Source of the DNA: Kriegella aquimaris
GTDB taxonomy: Bacteria > Bacteroidota > Bacteroidia > Flavobacteriales > Flavobacteriaceae
Length of the DNA stretch: 64,000 nucleotides
Assembly: GCF_900103215.1 (NCBI RefSeq)
Contig: NZ_FNGV01000001.1
Location: 1 to 64,000, forward strand
Direction of reading: 5' to 3'
The translations under genes were made by a program, and so were the position numbers. Positions 41,913 to 52,104 of the stretch are shown here, one piece after another; the stretch's first letter is position 1, and each line of letters starts with the position of its first letter. The notes beneath the pieces were generated by a model, which was given only the letters and a program-made list of their open reading frames with translations, made no database searches and had not been told where the DNA came from.

Positions 41913-44165
41913 ATGAGGGTAGTTTATCTTTTAGTGTCTTGTCATTTGCTATTTTCTTGTAATCAAGGTGCCAAAGAAACTAAGGCATTGGCAACCGAGT
42001 CTTCGGTTTATCAAGATGTACCCTTTGATCAAGAATACCACGAGGGCTTTTTGGTCAATGGAAATAGTCCTGACGCAAATAATATAAGAGCCATATGTGT
42101 AGGTACCGATACCAATATTTGGATTGCGACAAAAGCTGGTGTATATCGAAAAAAAGAAACTTCCAAAGATTGGCAACTAATGATAACCGGTGCGGACCAA
42201 GGTCCGGCCTATGATGTTGCTGTAGATTCTTCAGGAACCATATGGATGGCGACATGGAATGCCGTCTACGCCTATAAATCTGGAGAATTAGTAAAAATGG
42301 ATGGGCCAAAACCGCCCATTGCAAAGATTGTTTGTGCCAAAGAGGGAGTCTATGCCTTAGGGCCACATGGCACTTGGCTGTATGCCGGGGATACATGGGA
42401 GAAAAAAAACTTTGATTCTGCCAGAAGTATACGTGCTGCCCTATCGGACGGAAGAGGGGGGCTGTTGATTGGGACAGATGTAGGACTCTACCACTGCAAT
42501 GATAAAGAAACGAAGGTCTATCAAAAGAATAATGAACTCGTCAGCGCTTATGTAAAAGGGCTGGATTATGATAATCAGGGTCAATTATGGGTTGGGAGCA
42601 TGGGGGGTATTGCAATTCGCGATACTACTCAAAAAATCGCGGAAAAGTTGCCCGAAGATGGTATACCGAATGCCAATATCAATGTGGTCAAAAAAGCGCC
42701 CAATGGCACCATGTGGGTCGGTACGAATTACGGCATTACGCGATTTAAACCAGGGGAAAAGGCATATTCCGTTCGCTTAGGTAGGCGGTGGTTGATGAAT
42801 AATGAGGTAAGGGATATTGCTTTTGACAATAATGGAAATGCGTGGGTAGCCACCGCGAATGGAGTCAGCGCCATTAAGAATAAAGAAATGACGCTTAAAT
42901 CCAAAGCAGATTTCTTTTATAAGAAATTGATACAGCGTCACGTTCGGGAACCCTGGATTGTAGGTAGATCCAAATTGACAATACCCGGAGATTCGACTTC
43001 TATTGTTCCTGAAGATGATGATAATGATGGGGAATATACGGCAATGTATTTGGCGATGGAATCGTTTCGATACGCGACAACAAAAAATCCTCAGGCAAAA
43101 GAAAGAGCTAAAAAAGCATTTGATTTTTTACACTATTTACGTGAAGTGACAGAAATTGATGGCTTTTTTGCACGAACGATAATACCGATTTCTTGGGAAG
43201 AGTCACACGATATGAACCGTACCTATACGGATCGGGAATTGGCCGAGGAACTGATTGAAAACCCACGGCAAAAGTCGGTAGAACAACGTTGGCATATTTC
43301 AAAGGATGGAAAATGGAAATGGAAAGGAGACACCAGCAGCGATGAACTTTGCGGCCATTTGTTCGGTTACTATTGCTATTATACGCTCGTAGCGGATAGC
43401 GAAGAAAAAAAGCGCGTAGCCAATCATTTCAGTAAAATCATGGATCATCTGATGGCGAATGACTTTAATTTGATAGGCGTTGATGGTAAACATACAAAAT
43501 GGGGGGTATGGTCACCTCAAATGTTAAACCATGATCCGGAATGGGCTTCCGAAAAAGCGTTGAATTCCCTAGAACTACTCTCCTTTTTGAAATTTACATA
43601 CCATATCACCCAAGACAAAAAATATCAGCACGAATATTTAAAATTGATAAATGAGGAAGGGTATCTTGAGAATGCCAAAATGCTGCACCATACCAACCCT
43701 GCGTGGGAAACATATTTCGACATTTATATGGCATTGTATATTTATCCTCCATTGATAACGTATGAAGATAATCCCCAAATTCAAAAGGAATATAAAGACC
43801 ATATGGATCAATGGTTTGAAAAGAACAGGAAAACGAATAGTCCCCTAGTTAATTTTACCTATAATTATCTTTCGGGAGGTAGTGATGAACTTGATGCTTC
43901 CATTGCTTTTTTAAAGGATGCGCCCTTAGATTTAATCGATTGGCATATTGATAATGGCAAACGGGAGGATCTAAAAGTGGTCAGGGAACCTATTTTAGAG
44001 GAACTGCAAACAGCATTGCGACCTCCAAGTGAATCGCGTGCGGTACGTTGGGACAATAATATCTATGAGGCCGTAGTCGGTAACCCTTCACAAGAAAAGG
44101 AACCTGTGTATTGGCTTTTACCCTACTGGATGGGGCGCTACCTAAACTTGATAGAAACAGAATAA
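41913..44165 (+). CDS. Beta-propeller plus (alpha/alpha) toroid lipoprotein (paralogue 1)
   Basis: The 750-residue product has a lipoprotein signal (lipobox LLFSC). Residues about 50-330 hold Reg_prop-type blades (IWIATKAGVYR, IWMATWNAVYA, LLIGTDVGLYH, LWVGSMGGIAI, MWVGTNYGITRF, AWVATANGVSAI). Residues about 340-740 are helical, starting with a calcium-loop-like EDDDNDGEYTAMYLAMESFR and including KWKWKGDTSSDELCGHLFGY, a conserved acidic/His patch like those in (alpha/alpha)6-toroid glycoside hydrolases. No signalling domain is present. A paralogue is at 46634. Inferred to be a surface glycosidase or binding protein. Confidence 0.7.
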   Translation: MRVVYLLVSCHLLFSCNQGAKETKALATESSVYQDVPFDQEYHEGFLVNGNSPDANNIRAICVGTDTNIWIATKAGVYRKKETSKDWQLMITGADQGPAYDVAVDSSGTIWMATWNAVYAYKSGELVKMDGPKPPIAKIVCAKEGVYALGPHGTWLYAGDTWEKKNFDSARSIRAALSDGRGGLLIGTDVGLYHCNDKETKVYQKNNELVSAYVKGLDYDNQGQLWVGSMGGIAIRDTTQKIAEKLPEDGIPNANINVVKKAPNGTMWVGTNYGITRFKPGEKAYSVRLGRRWLMNNEVRDIAFDNNGNAWVATANGVSAIKNKEMTLKSKADFFYKKLIQRHVREPWIVGRSKLTIPGDSTSIVPEDDDNDGEYTAMYLAMESFRYATTKNPQAKERAKKAFDFLHYLREVTEIDGFFARTIIPISWEESHDMNRTYTDRELAEELIENPRQKSVEQRWHISKDGKWKWKGDTSSDELCGHLFGYYCYYTLVADSEEKKRVANHFSKIMDHLMANDFNLIGVDGKHTKWGVWSPQMLNHDPEWASEKALNSLELLSFLKFTYHITQDKKYQHEYLKLINEEGYLENAKMLHHTNPAWETYFDIYMALYIYPPLITYEDNPQIQKEYKDHMDQWFEKNRKTNSPLVNFTYNYLSGGSDELDASIAFLKDAPLDLIDWHIDNGKREDLKVVREPILEELQTALRPPSESRAVRWDNNIYEAVVGNPSQEKEPVYWLLPYWMGRYLNLIETE

Positions 44166-44200
44166 GCGGACATGTCCGCTTATTCGTTGTTTACTATTTT
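44160..44200 (+). terminator. 26-bp perfect palindrome over the stop codon of paralogue 1
   Basis: GAATAAGCGGACATGTCCGCTTATTC (see positions 44160-44185) reads the same on both strands. It contains the TAA stop in its left arm and is followed by TATTTTTTT at 44194-44202. A strong intrinsic terminator is the simplest reading. Confidence 0.75.
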
Positions 44201-44247
44201 TTTAAATGGCTATCGGTAAGCCATAATGAAGACTTTTACCTTTTCAA

Positions 44248-46227
44248 TCAATCATTTTTCCAGTAATAAAAATAACCGTCCTCGGCGCCAAGAAGCAAAT
44301 CGGGTTTTCCTTCATTGTCCCAATTAACCAGTGTCGGGTTTGTAGTATGGCCCGCTAACTTTTTATCCGATAAATCACCCTTAAAATTAAAAGTTACCGT
44401 TTTTGACTCCGCATCTTCCCCCATGTTTTCAAGAAGTCCGGCGTTTATTCCATTAATCAATATATCAACATCCCCATCATTATCCCAATCGCCAAAGGCT
44501 AATTTTCTTCTTCCGCTGGAACCATATTTTTCGGCATTTAACCGCAACGGCCCGTTGATTGAATCTACCAACTTATTTTTGCGATCAAATGTACCATTGC
44601 CGGAACTAAAAATGCGTTGCCCCGGTCTTAGCATAAGTCCATTTTCGCTTTTATACCGTTCGTAATAACTTAAATAACCCTCCGTATCCAAAACTATCAA
44701 ATCCGTCAAGCCATCTTTGTTCCAGTCTATGGCTGTAGGGGTGGTTCTCCATTGTGTAGCCAAGGTATTTGGTTTGGGATCCCACCAGTACCAGTCCGGT
44801 TTTGGCGTTTCGCCTTCCCATTGCACCTGAATTGGCTTTTCAGCAGCAAGTTTGGGGTTCCCTTTTGTGCCTATATTTTCGTACCAAACAACTTTTCCCC
44901 AGATGGAGTTTAGAATAATATCCTTCAAGCCATCGTTGTTCCAATCTTCTACTGATAAAGTGGTGTAACCCCATTTAGCCTCGCAGGGACCTTGAATGGA
45001 ACCACTTTCGCCAGCTTGGATCCTGATTGTTTCATCATCGGCGGACAATAATTTTGGGGCGTCCCATTTTGGAGTATCCTTTCCGTCTAGGTTTTCAATA
45101 AATGAAATATATCCTGCGGAATTCCCACAGATAAGGTCTTCATCACCATCATCATCCCAATCGGTACTAAAAGGAGTGACCAGTGCACCGAATTTTACAT
45201 GTTCCGCTTTTTGCTGAAAGTACTTTGGGTCGTTAAAAACGGGCATGCCATTCTTGGTTTTACCTGTATTTTCAACGAAAGCCACCCGACCATCTTCGTC
45301 ACCGACAACCAAGTCGATGTCGCCATCCTTATCCCAGTCCAATGAAACGGGCAGGATCATTTCCAAATCCATGGCTATGGTTCCTTTGTCATTTTCCAAA
45401 TATTTGCCTTTGGCATATTTTGGTTTTTCGCGTGTACCGATATTTTCGAACCACGTAAATTTATCCATGAATTCCCCACAAATAATGTCCAAGTCACCAT
45501 CATTATCATAGTCGTCAAAGTTTGGGGTAGGGGCTCCGTAGACATCAATAGGTTCTCCACCTGCAAGAATCTTATCTTTTAATTCATAGATGCCGTTTAC
45601 GTTTTCGATCAGATAAACGAAGCCATGAAGCGGTCCGTTGGTCCAAACCCCATTTTCATCAAAGGCATTGTCCCATCCGTAATCTTCGCCATCCTGAATT
45701 CCGACAATAATATCCAAATCGCCATCATTCTCATAATCGACATATTTCCATTGATTGAAGCGAATTTTATTATGCAATTTTCCAAAAGCATCTTCAGGGT
45801 ATAGTGCTTCGGATGTACCGGCAAAAGTATTTTTAAAGTCTTTCAATTCTTCCCCAGGCCGCAAAAACCGGGGCTCGCCATCAACATACGATACTTGAAT
45901 GTGTTTTACGGGATCATCGCTAACTTTAACGGCGGGAGCGAAAACCGGAAATGAATCACCGCTTGTGTTTTCGAAAAAGAAAATTCCGTTGAAAGGCACA
46001 TCACTACAGGAAACCAGTAGATCATAATCGCCGTCATTGTCATAATCCATAGGTAGTGGCGAGGCCCATAACCCTACACCAAGATCTACGGTTAAATCAG
46101 GATTGTTATAGGGCAATCTTTCAAATCGGGCACTTGGGGCTTCCGCAAGGTTTGAAGGTTGTTTTTGTTCTTTGCACGAGCAAAACGCCAACAGGCCTGC
46201 CAGAAAAATACTTTTTGTTACATTCAT
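44248..46227 (-). CDS. FG-GAP/VCBS repeat lipoprotein
   Basis: The 659-residue product has a lipoprotein signal (lipobox LLAFCS/C) and nine or more calcium-loop repeats of the type D-x-D-x-D-G-x-x-D: DYDNDGDYDLLVS, DYENDGDLDIIVG, DYDNDGDLDIICG, DWDKDGDIDLVVG, DWDDDGDEDLICG, DWNNDGLKDIILN, DWNKDGLTDLIVL, DWDNDGDVDILIN and NWDNEGKPDLLLG. These are integrin-like propeller repeats. The protein is probably an outer-surface binding or lyase-type propeller (compare PL11/PL22-like folds) that handles a polysaccharide. It faces away from both propeller-toroid genes. Confidence 0.85.
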   Translation of the reverse strand: MNVTKSIFLAGLLAFCSCKEQKQPSNLAEAPSARFERLPYNNPDLTVDLGVGLWASPLPMDYDNDGDYDLLVSCSDVPFNGIFFFENTSGDSFPVFAPAVKVSDDPVKHIQVSYVDGEPRFLRPGEELKDFKNTFAGTSEALYPEDAFGKLHNKIRFNQWKYVDYENDGDLDIIVGIQDGEDYGWDNAFDENGVWTNGPLHGFVYLIENVNGIYELKDKILAGGEPIDVYGAPTPNFDDYDNDGDLDIICGEFMDKFTWFENIGTREKPKYAKGKYLENDKGTIAMDLEMILPVSLDWDKDGDIDLVVGDEDGRVAFVENTGKTKNGMPVFNDPKYFQQKAEHVKFGALVTPFSTDWDDDGDEDLICGNSAGYISFIENLDGKDTPKWDAPKLLSADDETIRIQAGESGSIQGPCEAKWGYTTLSVEDWNNDGLKDIILNSIWGKVVWYENIGTKGNPKLAAEKPIQVQWEGETPKPDWYWWDPKPNTLATQWRTTPTAIDWNKDGLTDLIVLDTEGYLSYYERYKSENGLMLRPGQRIFSSGNGTFDRKNKLVDSINGPLRLNAEKYGSSGRRKLAFGDWDNDGDVDILINGINAGLLENMGEDAESKTVTFNFKGDLSDKKLAGHTTNPTLVNWDNEGKPDLLLGAEDGYFYYWKND

Positions 46228-46633
46228 AATACTTCAATTGTACGACTATTAATAAAAGACTTGAAGAATGTAAATCTAAATAATAAAGCACAATATCGTT
46301 CCATCATTTTTGATCATAATACATAGAATATTTGCATTTATTTAACTTGTTTAATACGTTTTCGCCAGTATAAATATCCCCTATAAGTACTTTTATTCAG
46401 TAAAATAAATATTTGAATAATTACTTTTAAAATTTTATAATAATTTTAAAATGTTGTTAAACAATGGTTTAGTGGTTATTTGTGATGGTTGTTCAAGACG
46501 CTTTTACCATAACTTAATCTATTGATTAGGAAGGATTAAGAAAGGTTAATATACTATATGTATTAATCAAGAATAGTGAAAGGAGTCCGTTGCGATAGAT
46601 TTAATTTTATCGCCGACATAAATATCATGTATT
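46228..46633. other. 406-base divergent intergenic region
   Basis: Very AT-rich region between two divergent genes, expected to hold both promoters. No gene, no exact TAnnTTTG box, and no strong hairpin was seen. Confidence 0.35.
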
Positions 46634-48838
46634 ATGAAAAATTTGCTATTAACTTTTTGCCTTATCATATCACTTACAGCAACCGCACAACGGTATTCTG
46701 ATCAAGCGTATTTACAAGATCGAGCAGAGAAATTCGATTTAAATGAAGAAACACAGAACATAGCGCTATTGCAAATAGCCAGTGATCGAAATAAAGCCAT
46801 TAAAATACTTTCCGAAAATGGGTTGCTGCATCCTTATGAAAAAAAAATAAGAAAAGATTTTGAGTATCGACCGCTTACCGATATGCATATTGTGGCCTTA
46901 AGTAGGTATCAAGAGCAATTCATATACTTAACAGACAAGGCAGTTCTGAGTAATGCTTGGGCCGGTAAGTTCTATATCGATCATGGTATACAAAACCCTA
47001 AAGGGATGGCCATTGGAGCCGACTTCTTGACCTTGGTGGCGGGAAACAGCGAATTGCGTGTATTTCAGAACGGACAAAAAATTTGGAATACTTCTGTAAA
47101 CAATTTAAATCCGATAGCACTGGAATATGATAAAACTACCGGTCATTTTCTTATACTCACCGAAGATGCCCTTTACCAACTGGACTTGACGCTAAAAACA
47201 ATGGAAAAGGTATATGACGGCTCTAACTTAACCGCCATGTGTTATTACAATGACGAGATTGTTTTGGGTACTAAAGACGGAATTCAATCTTTGAACCGTA
47301 AAACCTTTGCGTTGAACAAATCGAACCAAAAACTGCCTTGGACGGAAATTACTAGCCTGAAAAACATTCGTGGTGCTTTATGGTTTGGATCGACCAAGGG
47401 AGCCTTCAAGCTTCGCAGTGACGGAAAATATGATTACTATGCTTCAAAACGTTGGTTGGTAGATGATCACGTAGTTGATTTGGAAAAGGGTCCGGACGAT
47501 ACTGTTTTGGTCTTGACTAAAGAGGGTATGAGCAAGATTAATTTTGAGCCAATGACTTTGGCACAAAAGGCCGATTATTTTCAAGAAATTCAACGGTCTC
47601 GTCATATTCGATACGGTTTCACTACAGATTTGACCTTACAAACACCAGGAGACCTTTCTACGGGATATAATCACGATACCGATAATGATGGGCTCTGGAC
47701 ATCAATGTACCTAGCAGGTGAATTGTTTAGATATGCGGTGACAAAATCGGAAGATGCGAAACTAAATGCTTACGAAGCATTTGAAGCCATGGAAAGGTTG
47801 ACAAGCCTTCCCGACCTAAAAGGGTTCCCGGCAAGGTCTTTTGAAAGGGATGGATATGAGATTGGTCTTCATGCCAACGGATTTTCAGGAGAATGGTACA
47901 AAAAACATGTGGAAGAAAACGGAAGAATTTGGCGTTTATCAGATGATGAAATTTGGCGTTGGAAATCGACTACGAGTAGTGATGAGTCATGCGGACACTT
48001 TTTTGTATATGCACTTTTTGCTGAATTGGCACCTGATAAAGCGTGGAGAGACAGGGCAATACATCAAATAAAAATAGAGATGGACCATATTATGGACAAC
48101 AATTGGTATTTAGTCGATTGGAATGGAGAGCCTACCGCCTGGGGCAAATGGAATCCGAAGTACGTGAATAGTTTTCCTACCAACGTAGGAGATCGTCGAT
48201 TGAATTCGACGCTTATCTTGTCTTTCTTGCAAACGGCATATCATTTTACAACAGACGAAAAATATAAAAAGGCAGCCGAAAAACTGATACGAAAATATGG
48301 ATACGATGAGAATGCAAATCGGCCCGCTACAACAATCGGTTTTGTAGAGGGCGAGGATTTAAGTGACAAGTGGAATCATTCCGATGATGAAATGTATTTT
48401 TTAACGATGCCTGGTTTTGTTAATTATTCTTTTTCTGAGGAACAAAAAACGGCACATTTTAATACCGTAAAAAGTCACTGGGAAGTAGAACGATCTGAAA
48501 AGAACCCACTGTGGAATTATCTTTTTGCCCTTTCCGGAAGCAAAAATATCGATAGTGAAGAATCTGCCTGGTGGTTGCGCGAGTTTCCAATGGATCTTAT
48601 CGATTGGAAAGTGGACAACAGTCATCGTAAAGACTTGACGAAAATAGAACCGAATTTCAGAAGCCAGACGTATTCGGAGGTTTTGCCCGGAGATGAACGA
48701 ACGTTGCATTTGCATAATGGGGCCTACAGAAACAACGGTGGAAGTGATGGAAATCGCGAGTATGCTCCCTATATCTATCTATTGCCATATTGGGCCGGTA
48801 GGTATGTTGATGCAATAAGTGCACCTGTACCTAACTAA
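46634..48838 (+). CDS. Beta-propeller plus (alpha/alpha) toroid protein (paralogue 2)
   Basis: The 734-residue product has a signal peptide (ending TATAQ) instead of the lipobox of paralogue 1. The N-terminal half is propeller-like but more diverged (IVLGTKDGIQSL, LWFGSTKGAFKL). The C-terminal half matches paralogue 1 well: DTDNDGLWTSMYLAGELFRY, IWRWKSTTSSDESCGHFFVY, then WGKWNPKYVN and an end LLPYWAGRYVDAI against LLPYWMGRYLNLI. These conserved patches probably form the active or binding site of the helical toroid. GDPD follows 104 bases downstream. Confidence 0.7.
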   Translation: MKNLLLTFCLIISLTATAQRYSDQAYLQDRAEKFDLNEETQNIALLQIASDRNKAIKILSENGLLHPYEKKIRKDFEYRPLTDMHIVALSRYQEQFIYLTDKAVLSNAWAGKFYIDHGIQNPKGMAIGADFLTLVAGNSELRVFQNGQKIWNTSVNNLNPIALEYDKTTGHFLILTEDALYQLDLTLKTMEKVYDGSNLTAMCYYNDEIVLGTKDGIQSLNRKTFALNKSNQKLPWTEITSLKNIRGALWFGSTKGAFKLRSDGKYDYYASKRWLVDDHVVDLEKGPDDTVLVLTKEGMSKINFEPMTLAQKADYFQEIQRSRHIRYGFTTDLTLQTPGDLSTGYNHDTDNDGLWTSMYLAGELFRYAVTKSEDAKLNAYEAFEAMERLTSLPDLKGFPARSFERDGYEIGLHANGFSGEWYKKHVEENGRIWRLSDDEIWRWKSTTSSDESCGHFFVYALFAELAPDKAWRDRAIHQIKIEMDHIMDNNWYLVDWNGEPTAWGKWNPKYVNSFPTNVGDRRLNSTLILSFLQTAYHFTTDEKYKKAAEKLIRKYGYDENANRPATTIGFVEGEDLSDKWNHSDDEMYFLTMPGFVNYSFSEEQKTAHFNTVKSHWEVERSEKNPLWNYLFALSGSKNIDSEESAWWLREFPMDLIDWKVDNSHRKDLTKIEPNFRSQTYSEVLPGDERTLHLHNGAYRNNGGSDGNREYAPYIYLLPYWAGRYVDAISAPVPN

Positions 48839-48942
48839 AAAGATGTCTGGTTAGAAGAACCTACTTATCTACAACAATCAGTTAAGAATATTTTATTAGG
48901 TATTGTATTACCGACAAAACACAATCTAAATAGTAACGAAGA

Positions 48943-49806
48943 ATGAGATTTATAAAGCAAGTAGTCGCTCTAATCGTCCTTTTTGTAGGACTCGCATGTT
49001 CAAGTACCAAAACGGCAACGGATATTGCAACAACCCTGACCGAATTTAAAAACCCAGCTTCCAAAACTATTTTGGTTGCAGCGCACCGTGGCGCCCACAT
49101 GGGAAATTTCGAAAACTCTATTGCTTCTTCCTTGCGTGCCATTGAATTGGGGGTTGATATTATCGAAGTTGATGTGAAAACAACAAAAGACGGTCACCTA
49201 GTATTAATGCACGATAGTTCTATCGATCGTACGACTACCGGAACAGGCAAAGTTGAAGACTTGACCTTGGCAGAAATAAGGACTTTCAAATTAAAGGCCC
49301 CTTACGGCAGAATAAGCGAGGAATCGGTACCCACTTTTGAAGAATTTTTAAAAGTGGTTAAAGGAAAAATAATGATCGATGTCGATATGAAAACCGATAA
49401 TGTCAAAGGAATTTTAAAAGCAGTTCATGCACTAGGAATCCAGAAAGATGTGTTTTATTTCGATAATGACTACGACCAATTGGACCTGATCAAGCAATTG
49501 GATAAATCGGCACTGCTTATGCCTCGGGCCTATTCTTTAAAGATGGCCGATTCTGCCCTTGTAAAATTTGCACCACCCGTGGTACATATTGATTCAAAAT
49601 TTAATACAAAAGAGGTTGGCGATTTGTTGAAAAAGAACAACGCCCGAATTTGGATCAATACATTGGGGGAAAAAGATGCACATATACGATATGGCAGTGG
49701 GGAAGAAATGCTTCAAGAGCTTATTAAACATGGTGCTAATATTATCCAGACCGATGAACCCGAAATGCTTTTGGAACTTTTACGCTATAAGGGGTTGCAC
49801 AAATAA
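48943..49806 (+). CDS. Glycerophosphodiester phosphodiesterase (GDPD), lipoprotein
   Basis: The 287-residue product has a lipoprotein signal (lipobox VGLAC). The GDPD motifs are LVAAHRGAHMGNFENSIASS (here F-E-N replaces P-E-N), VDIIEVDVKTTKDGHLVLMH and DSSIDRTTTGTG. Catalytic His and metal-binding E/D residues are present. It is related to the minus-strand GDPD at 36481 but clearly diverged. Confidence 0.9.
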   Translation: MRFIKQVVALIVLFVGLACSSTKTATDIATTLTEFKNPASKTILVAAHRGAHMGNFENSIASSLRAIELGVDIIEVDVKTTKDGHLVLMHDSSIDRTTTGTGKVEDLTLAEIRTFKLKAPYGRISEESVPTFEEFLKVVKGKIMIDVDMKTDNVKGILKAVHALGIQKDVFYFDNDYDQLDLIKQLDKSALLMPRAYSLKMADSALVKFAPPVVHIDSKFNTKEVGDLLKKNNARIWINTLGEKDAHIRYGSGEEMLQELIKHGANIIQTDEPEMLLELLRYKGLHK

Positions 49807-49918
49807 AAACTTGAATAGTACTTCTGGCGTAGCGTGTTTATTCCTATTGCTTTTTCACTTGAGGTGAATCTATATAACCTATTTTAAATCAATATTTTGG
49901 TAATTTATTTGAAGTTGC

Positions 49919-52024
49919 CTAACTGATATACGTCCAAATATTTTTATGTTTCACCAATTGTGCATAGGTATGTCTAATCACCAAATTTTCAGGTTTTTCC
50001 AAAGAAGGGTCAGCCTTTAATATTTGAAGCGCATGGTGCCGTGCCGTGTGTAAAATATCATTGTCTTTTATAATATCAGCAATTTTTAGATTTAGAACAC
50101 CGCTTTGTTGCGTACCCATCAAATCACCCGGTCCCCGAAGCTTTAAGTCAACATCTGCAATCTCAAAGCCATCACCGGTGCGTACCATAGTCTCTAATCT
50201 TGTTTTGGCATCTGATGATAATTTATGTCCTGTCATTAAAATGCAATAGCTTTGTTCTGCCCCACGGCCAACACGCCCTCGTAATTGGTGTAGTTGCGAT
50301 AATCCGAACCGTTCTGCGCTCTCGATGATCATAACCGATGCATTAGGTACGTTTACACCCACTTCGATGACCGTAGTTGCCACCATGATTTGCGTTTCAC
50401 CTTTTACGAAGCGCTCCATTTCATAATCTTTATCCGCAGGTTTCATTTGACCATGAACTATCGAAATCTGATAGTTAGGTTGTGGAAAGTCGCGGACGAT
50501 ACTTTCGTAACCATCCATTAAATCTTTGTAATCCAAAGCTTCCGATTCTTGAATCAATGGGTACACCACATAGATTTGCCTACCTTTATTAATTTCATCC
50601 CTAATAAACCCAAAAACCTTTAGTCGATTCGAATCAAAACGATGTACCGTTTTTATCGATTTTCTGCCGGGAGGGAGCTCATCGATGACTGAAATATCCA
50701 AATCGCCATAGAGACTCATGGCCAAAGTCCGCGGAATAGGAGTGGCGGTCATAATCAAGATATGGGGTGGAATTTCATTCTTATGCCATAATTTTGAACG
50801 TTGGGCCACCCCGAAACGATGTTGCTCATCTACAACGGCCAACCCAAGATTTTTGTATTGGACTTTGTCTTCCAGAAGGGCGTGGGTGCCAACCAAAATG
50901 TGTAATTCACCATTTTCCAACTGTTCGTGTATAAGTCTGCGTGCCGATTTTTTTACGGACCCGGTCAAGAGCGCACAGTTTACGTTCATACCTTCAAGTA
51001 GTTCTTTGATACCATTGAAATGTTGGTTCGCTAAAATCTCTGTAGGAGCCATTAAACAGGCCTGAAAACCATTGCCAATGGCCAAAAGCATGGTCATCAA
51101 CGCTACAATTGTTTTGCCCGATCCCACATCGCCCTGAAGCAACCGGTTCATTTGAGCATTGCTGCCTAAATCAGCCCTTATTTCTTTGATAACCCGCTTT
51201 TGTGCACCGGTAAGATCAAAAGGAAGTCGGTTACTATAAAAGTCGTTGAAGGGTTCGCCAATCTGGTCGAAGTTATAGCCCTTTATCTTTTGTTTATGTG
51301 ATAGATTTTTAGAAATCAATTGCAGCTGAATATAGAACAGTTCCTCAAATTTTAAACGGAACTGCGCTTTGGCAAGCAATTCTTGGTTTTTCGGAAAATG
51401 AATATTAAACAGTGCTTCACTTTTTGAAATTAATTTTAATTCATGCAAGAGACTTGGCGATAAGGTTTCTGTGAACTGCCCCTTGGTTTCGATAAACAAT
51501 TGCTGCATTAACTTATTGGTCACACGGTTGGTAATGCCTTTTGCAGCTAGTTTTTCAGTAGAAGGATAAATCGGTTGCATAGCAATTTTCAGACCTTTTT
51601 CATGCGTGGCAAGCAATTCCATTTCGGGGTGTGGCATAGAAAATTTACCACTGTACCAATTGCATTTTCCAAAGATGACATAAGGTGTGTTTAATTTCAG
51701 ATTTTCGCGGATCCATTTTTGTCCCCGAAACCAAACAAGTTCCATTTCTCCCGAATCATCTGTAAAAGTGGCAACCAAACGTTTCCCTTTTTTCTGTTCT
51801 ATGGTCTTGATATGAATAATTTTGCCCACGAGCTGAACCTCGGCACTACTTCGTTGCAGTTCCCGTATTTTATAGTAATGTGTCTTATCGAGATAACGGT
51901 TCGGAAACAAGTTTATCAAATCTTGATAGGTGCCAATACCCAATTCCGATTGCAGCGTTTCTGCCCTGTTCGGGCCGACGCCCTTGAGATAGGCAATGGG
52001 GGTTTGAAGGTAATTGGCGTTCAT
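49919..52024 (-). CDS. recG: ATP-dependent DNA helicase RecG
   Basis: The 701-residue product is full length for RecG. An N-terminal wedge domain (YLKGVGPNRAETLQSELGI) binds branched DNA. Helicase motifs follow: I LLQGDVGSGKTIVALM, Ia LMAPTEILANQH, II VVDEQHRFGVAQR (D-E-Q-H), III MTATPIPRTLAMS, V IMVATTVIEVGVNVP and VI QLHQLRGRVGRGAEQS. The C-terminus has the TRG-type region. It rewinds stalled replication forks and processes Holliday junctions. Divergent from the M1 peptidase gene over 80 bases. Confidence 0.97.
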   Translation of the reverse strand: MNANYLQTPIAYLKGVGPNRAETLQSELGIGTYQDLINLFPNRYLDKTHYYKIRELQRSSAEVQLVGKIIHIKTIEQKKGKRLVATFTDDSGEMELVWFRGQKWIRENLKLNTPYVIFGKCNWYSGKFSMPHPEMELLATHEKGLKIAMQPIYPSTEKLAAKGITNRVTNKLMQQLFIETKGQFTETLSPSLLHELKLISKSEALFNIHFPKNQELLAKAQFRLKFEELFYIQLQLISKNLSHKQKIKGYNFDQIGEPFNDFYSNRLPFDLTGAQKRVIKEIRADLGSNAQMNRLLQGDVGSGKTIVALMTMLLAIGNGFQACLMAPTEILANQHFNGIKELLEGMNVNCALLTGSVKKSARRLIHEQLENGELHILVGTHALLEDKVQYKNLGLAVVDEQHRFGVAQRSKLWHKNEIPPHILIMTATPIPRTLAMSLYGDLDISVIDELPPGRKSIKTVHRFDSNRLKVFGFIRDEINKGRQIYVVYPLIQESEALDYKDLMDGYESIVRDFPQPNYQISIVHGQMKPADKDYEMERFVKGETQIMVATTVIEVGVNVPNASVMIIESAERFGLSQLHQLRGRVGRGAEQSYCILMTGHKLSSDAKTRLETMVRTGDGFEIADVDLKLRGPGDLMGTQQSGVLNLKIADIIKDNDILHTARHHALQILKADPSLEKPENLVIRHTYAQLVKHKNIWTYIS

Positions 52025-52072
52025 GCGACTAAAATAGGAGTTACCCCATACAACTGCAACAAACTAAAATGC

Positions 52073-52080
52073 TAAATTTG
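52073..52080 (+). promoter_or_regulatory. TAnnTTTG promoter box for the M1 peptidase gene
   Basis: TAAATTTG matches the Bacteroidota -7 box exactly and ends 24 bases before the ATG at 52105. No TTG is seen at the expected -33 distance, so confidence is moderate. Confidence 0.4.
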
Positions 52081-52104
52081 AACGACAAACCATTTTATTT
52101 GTAA

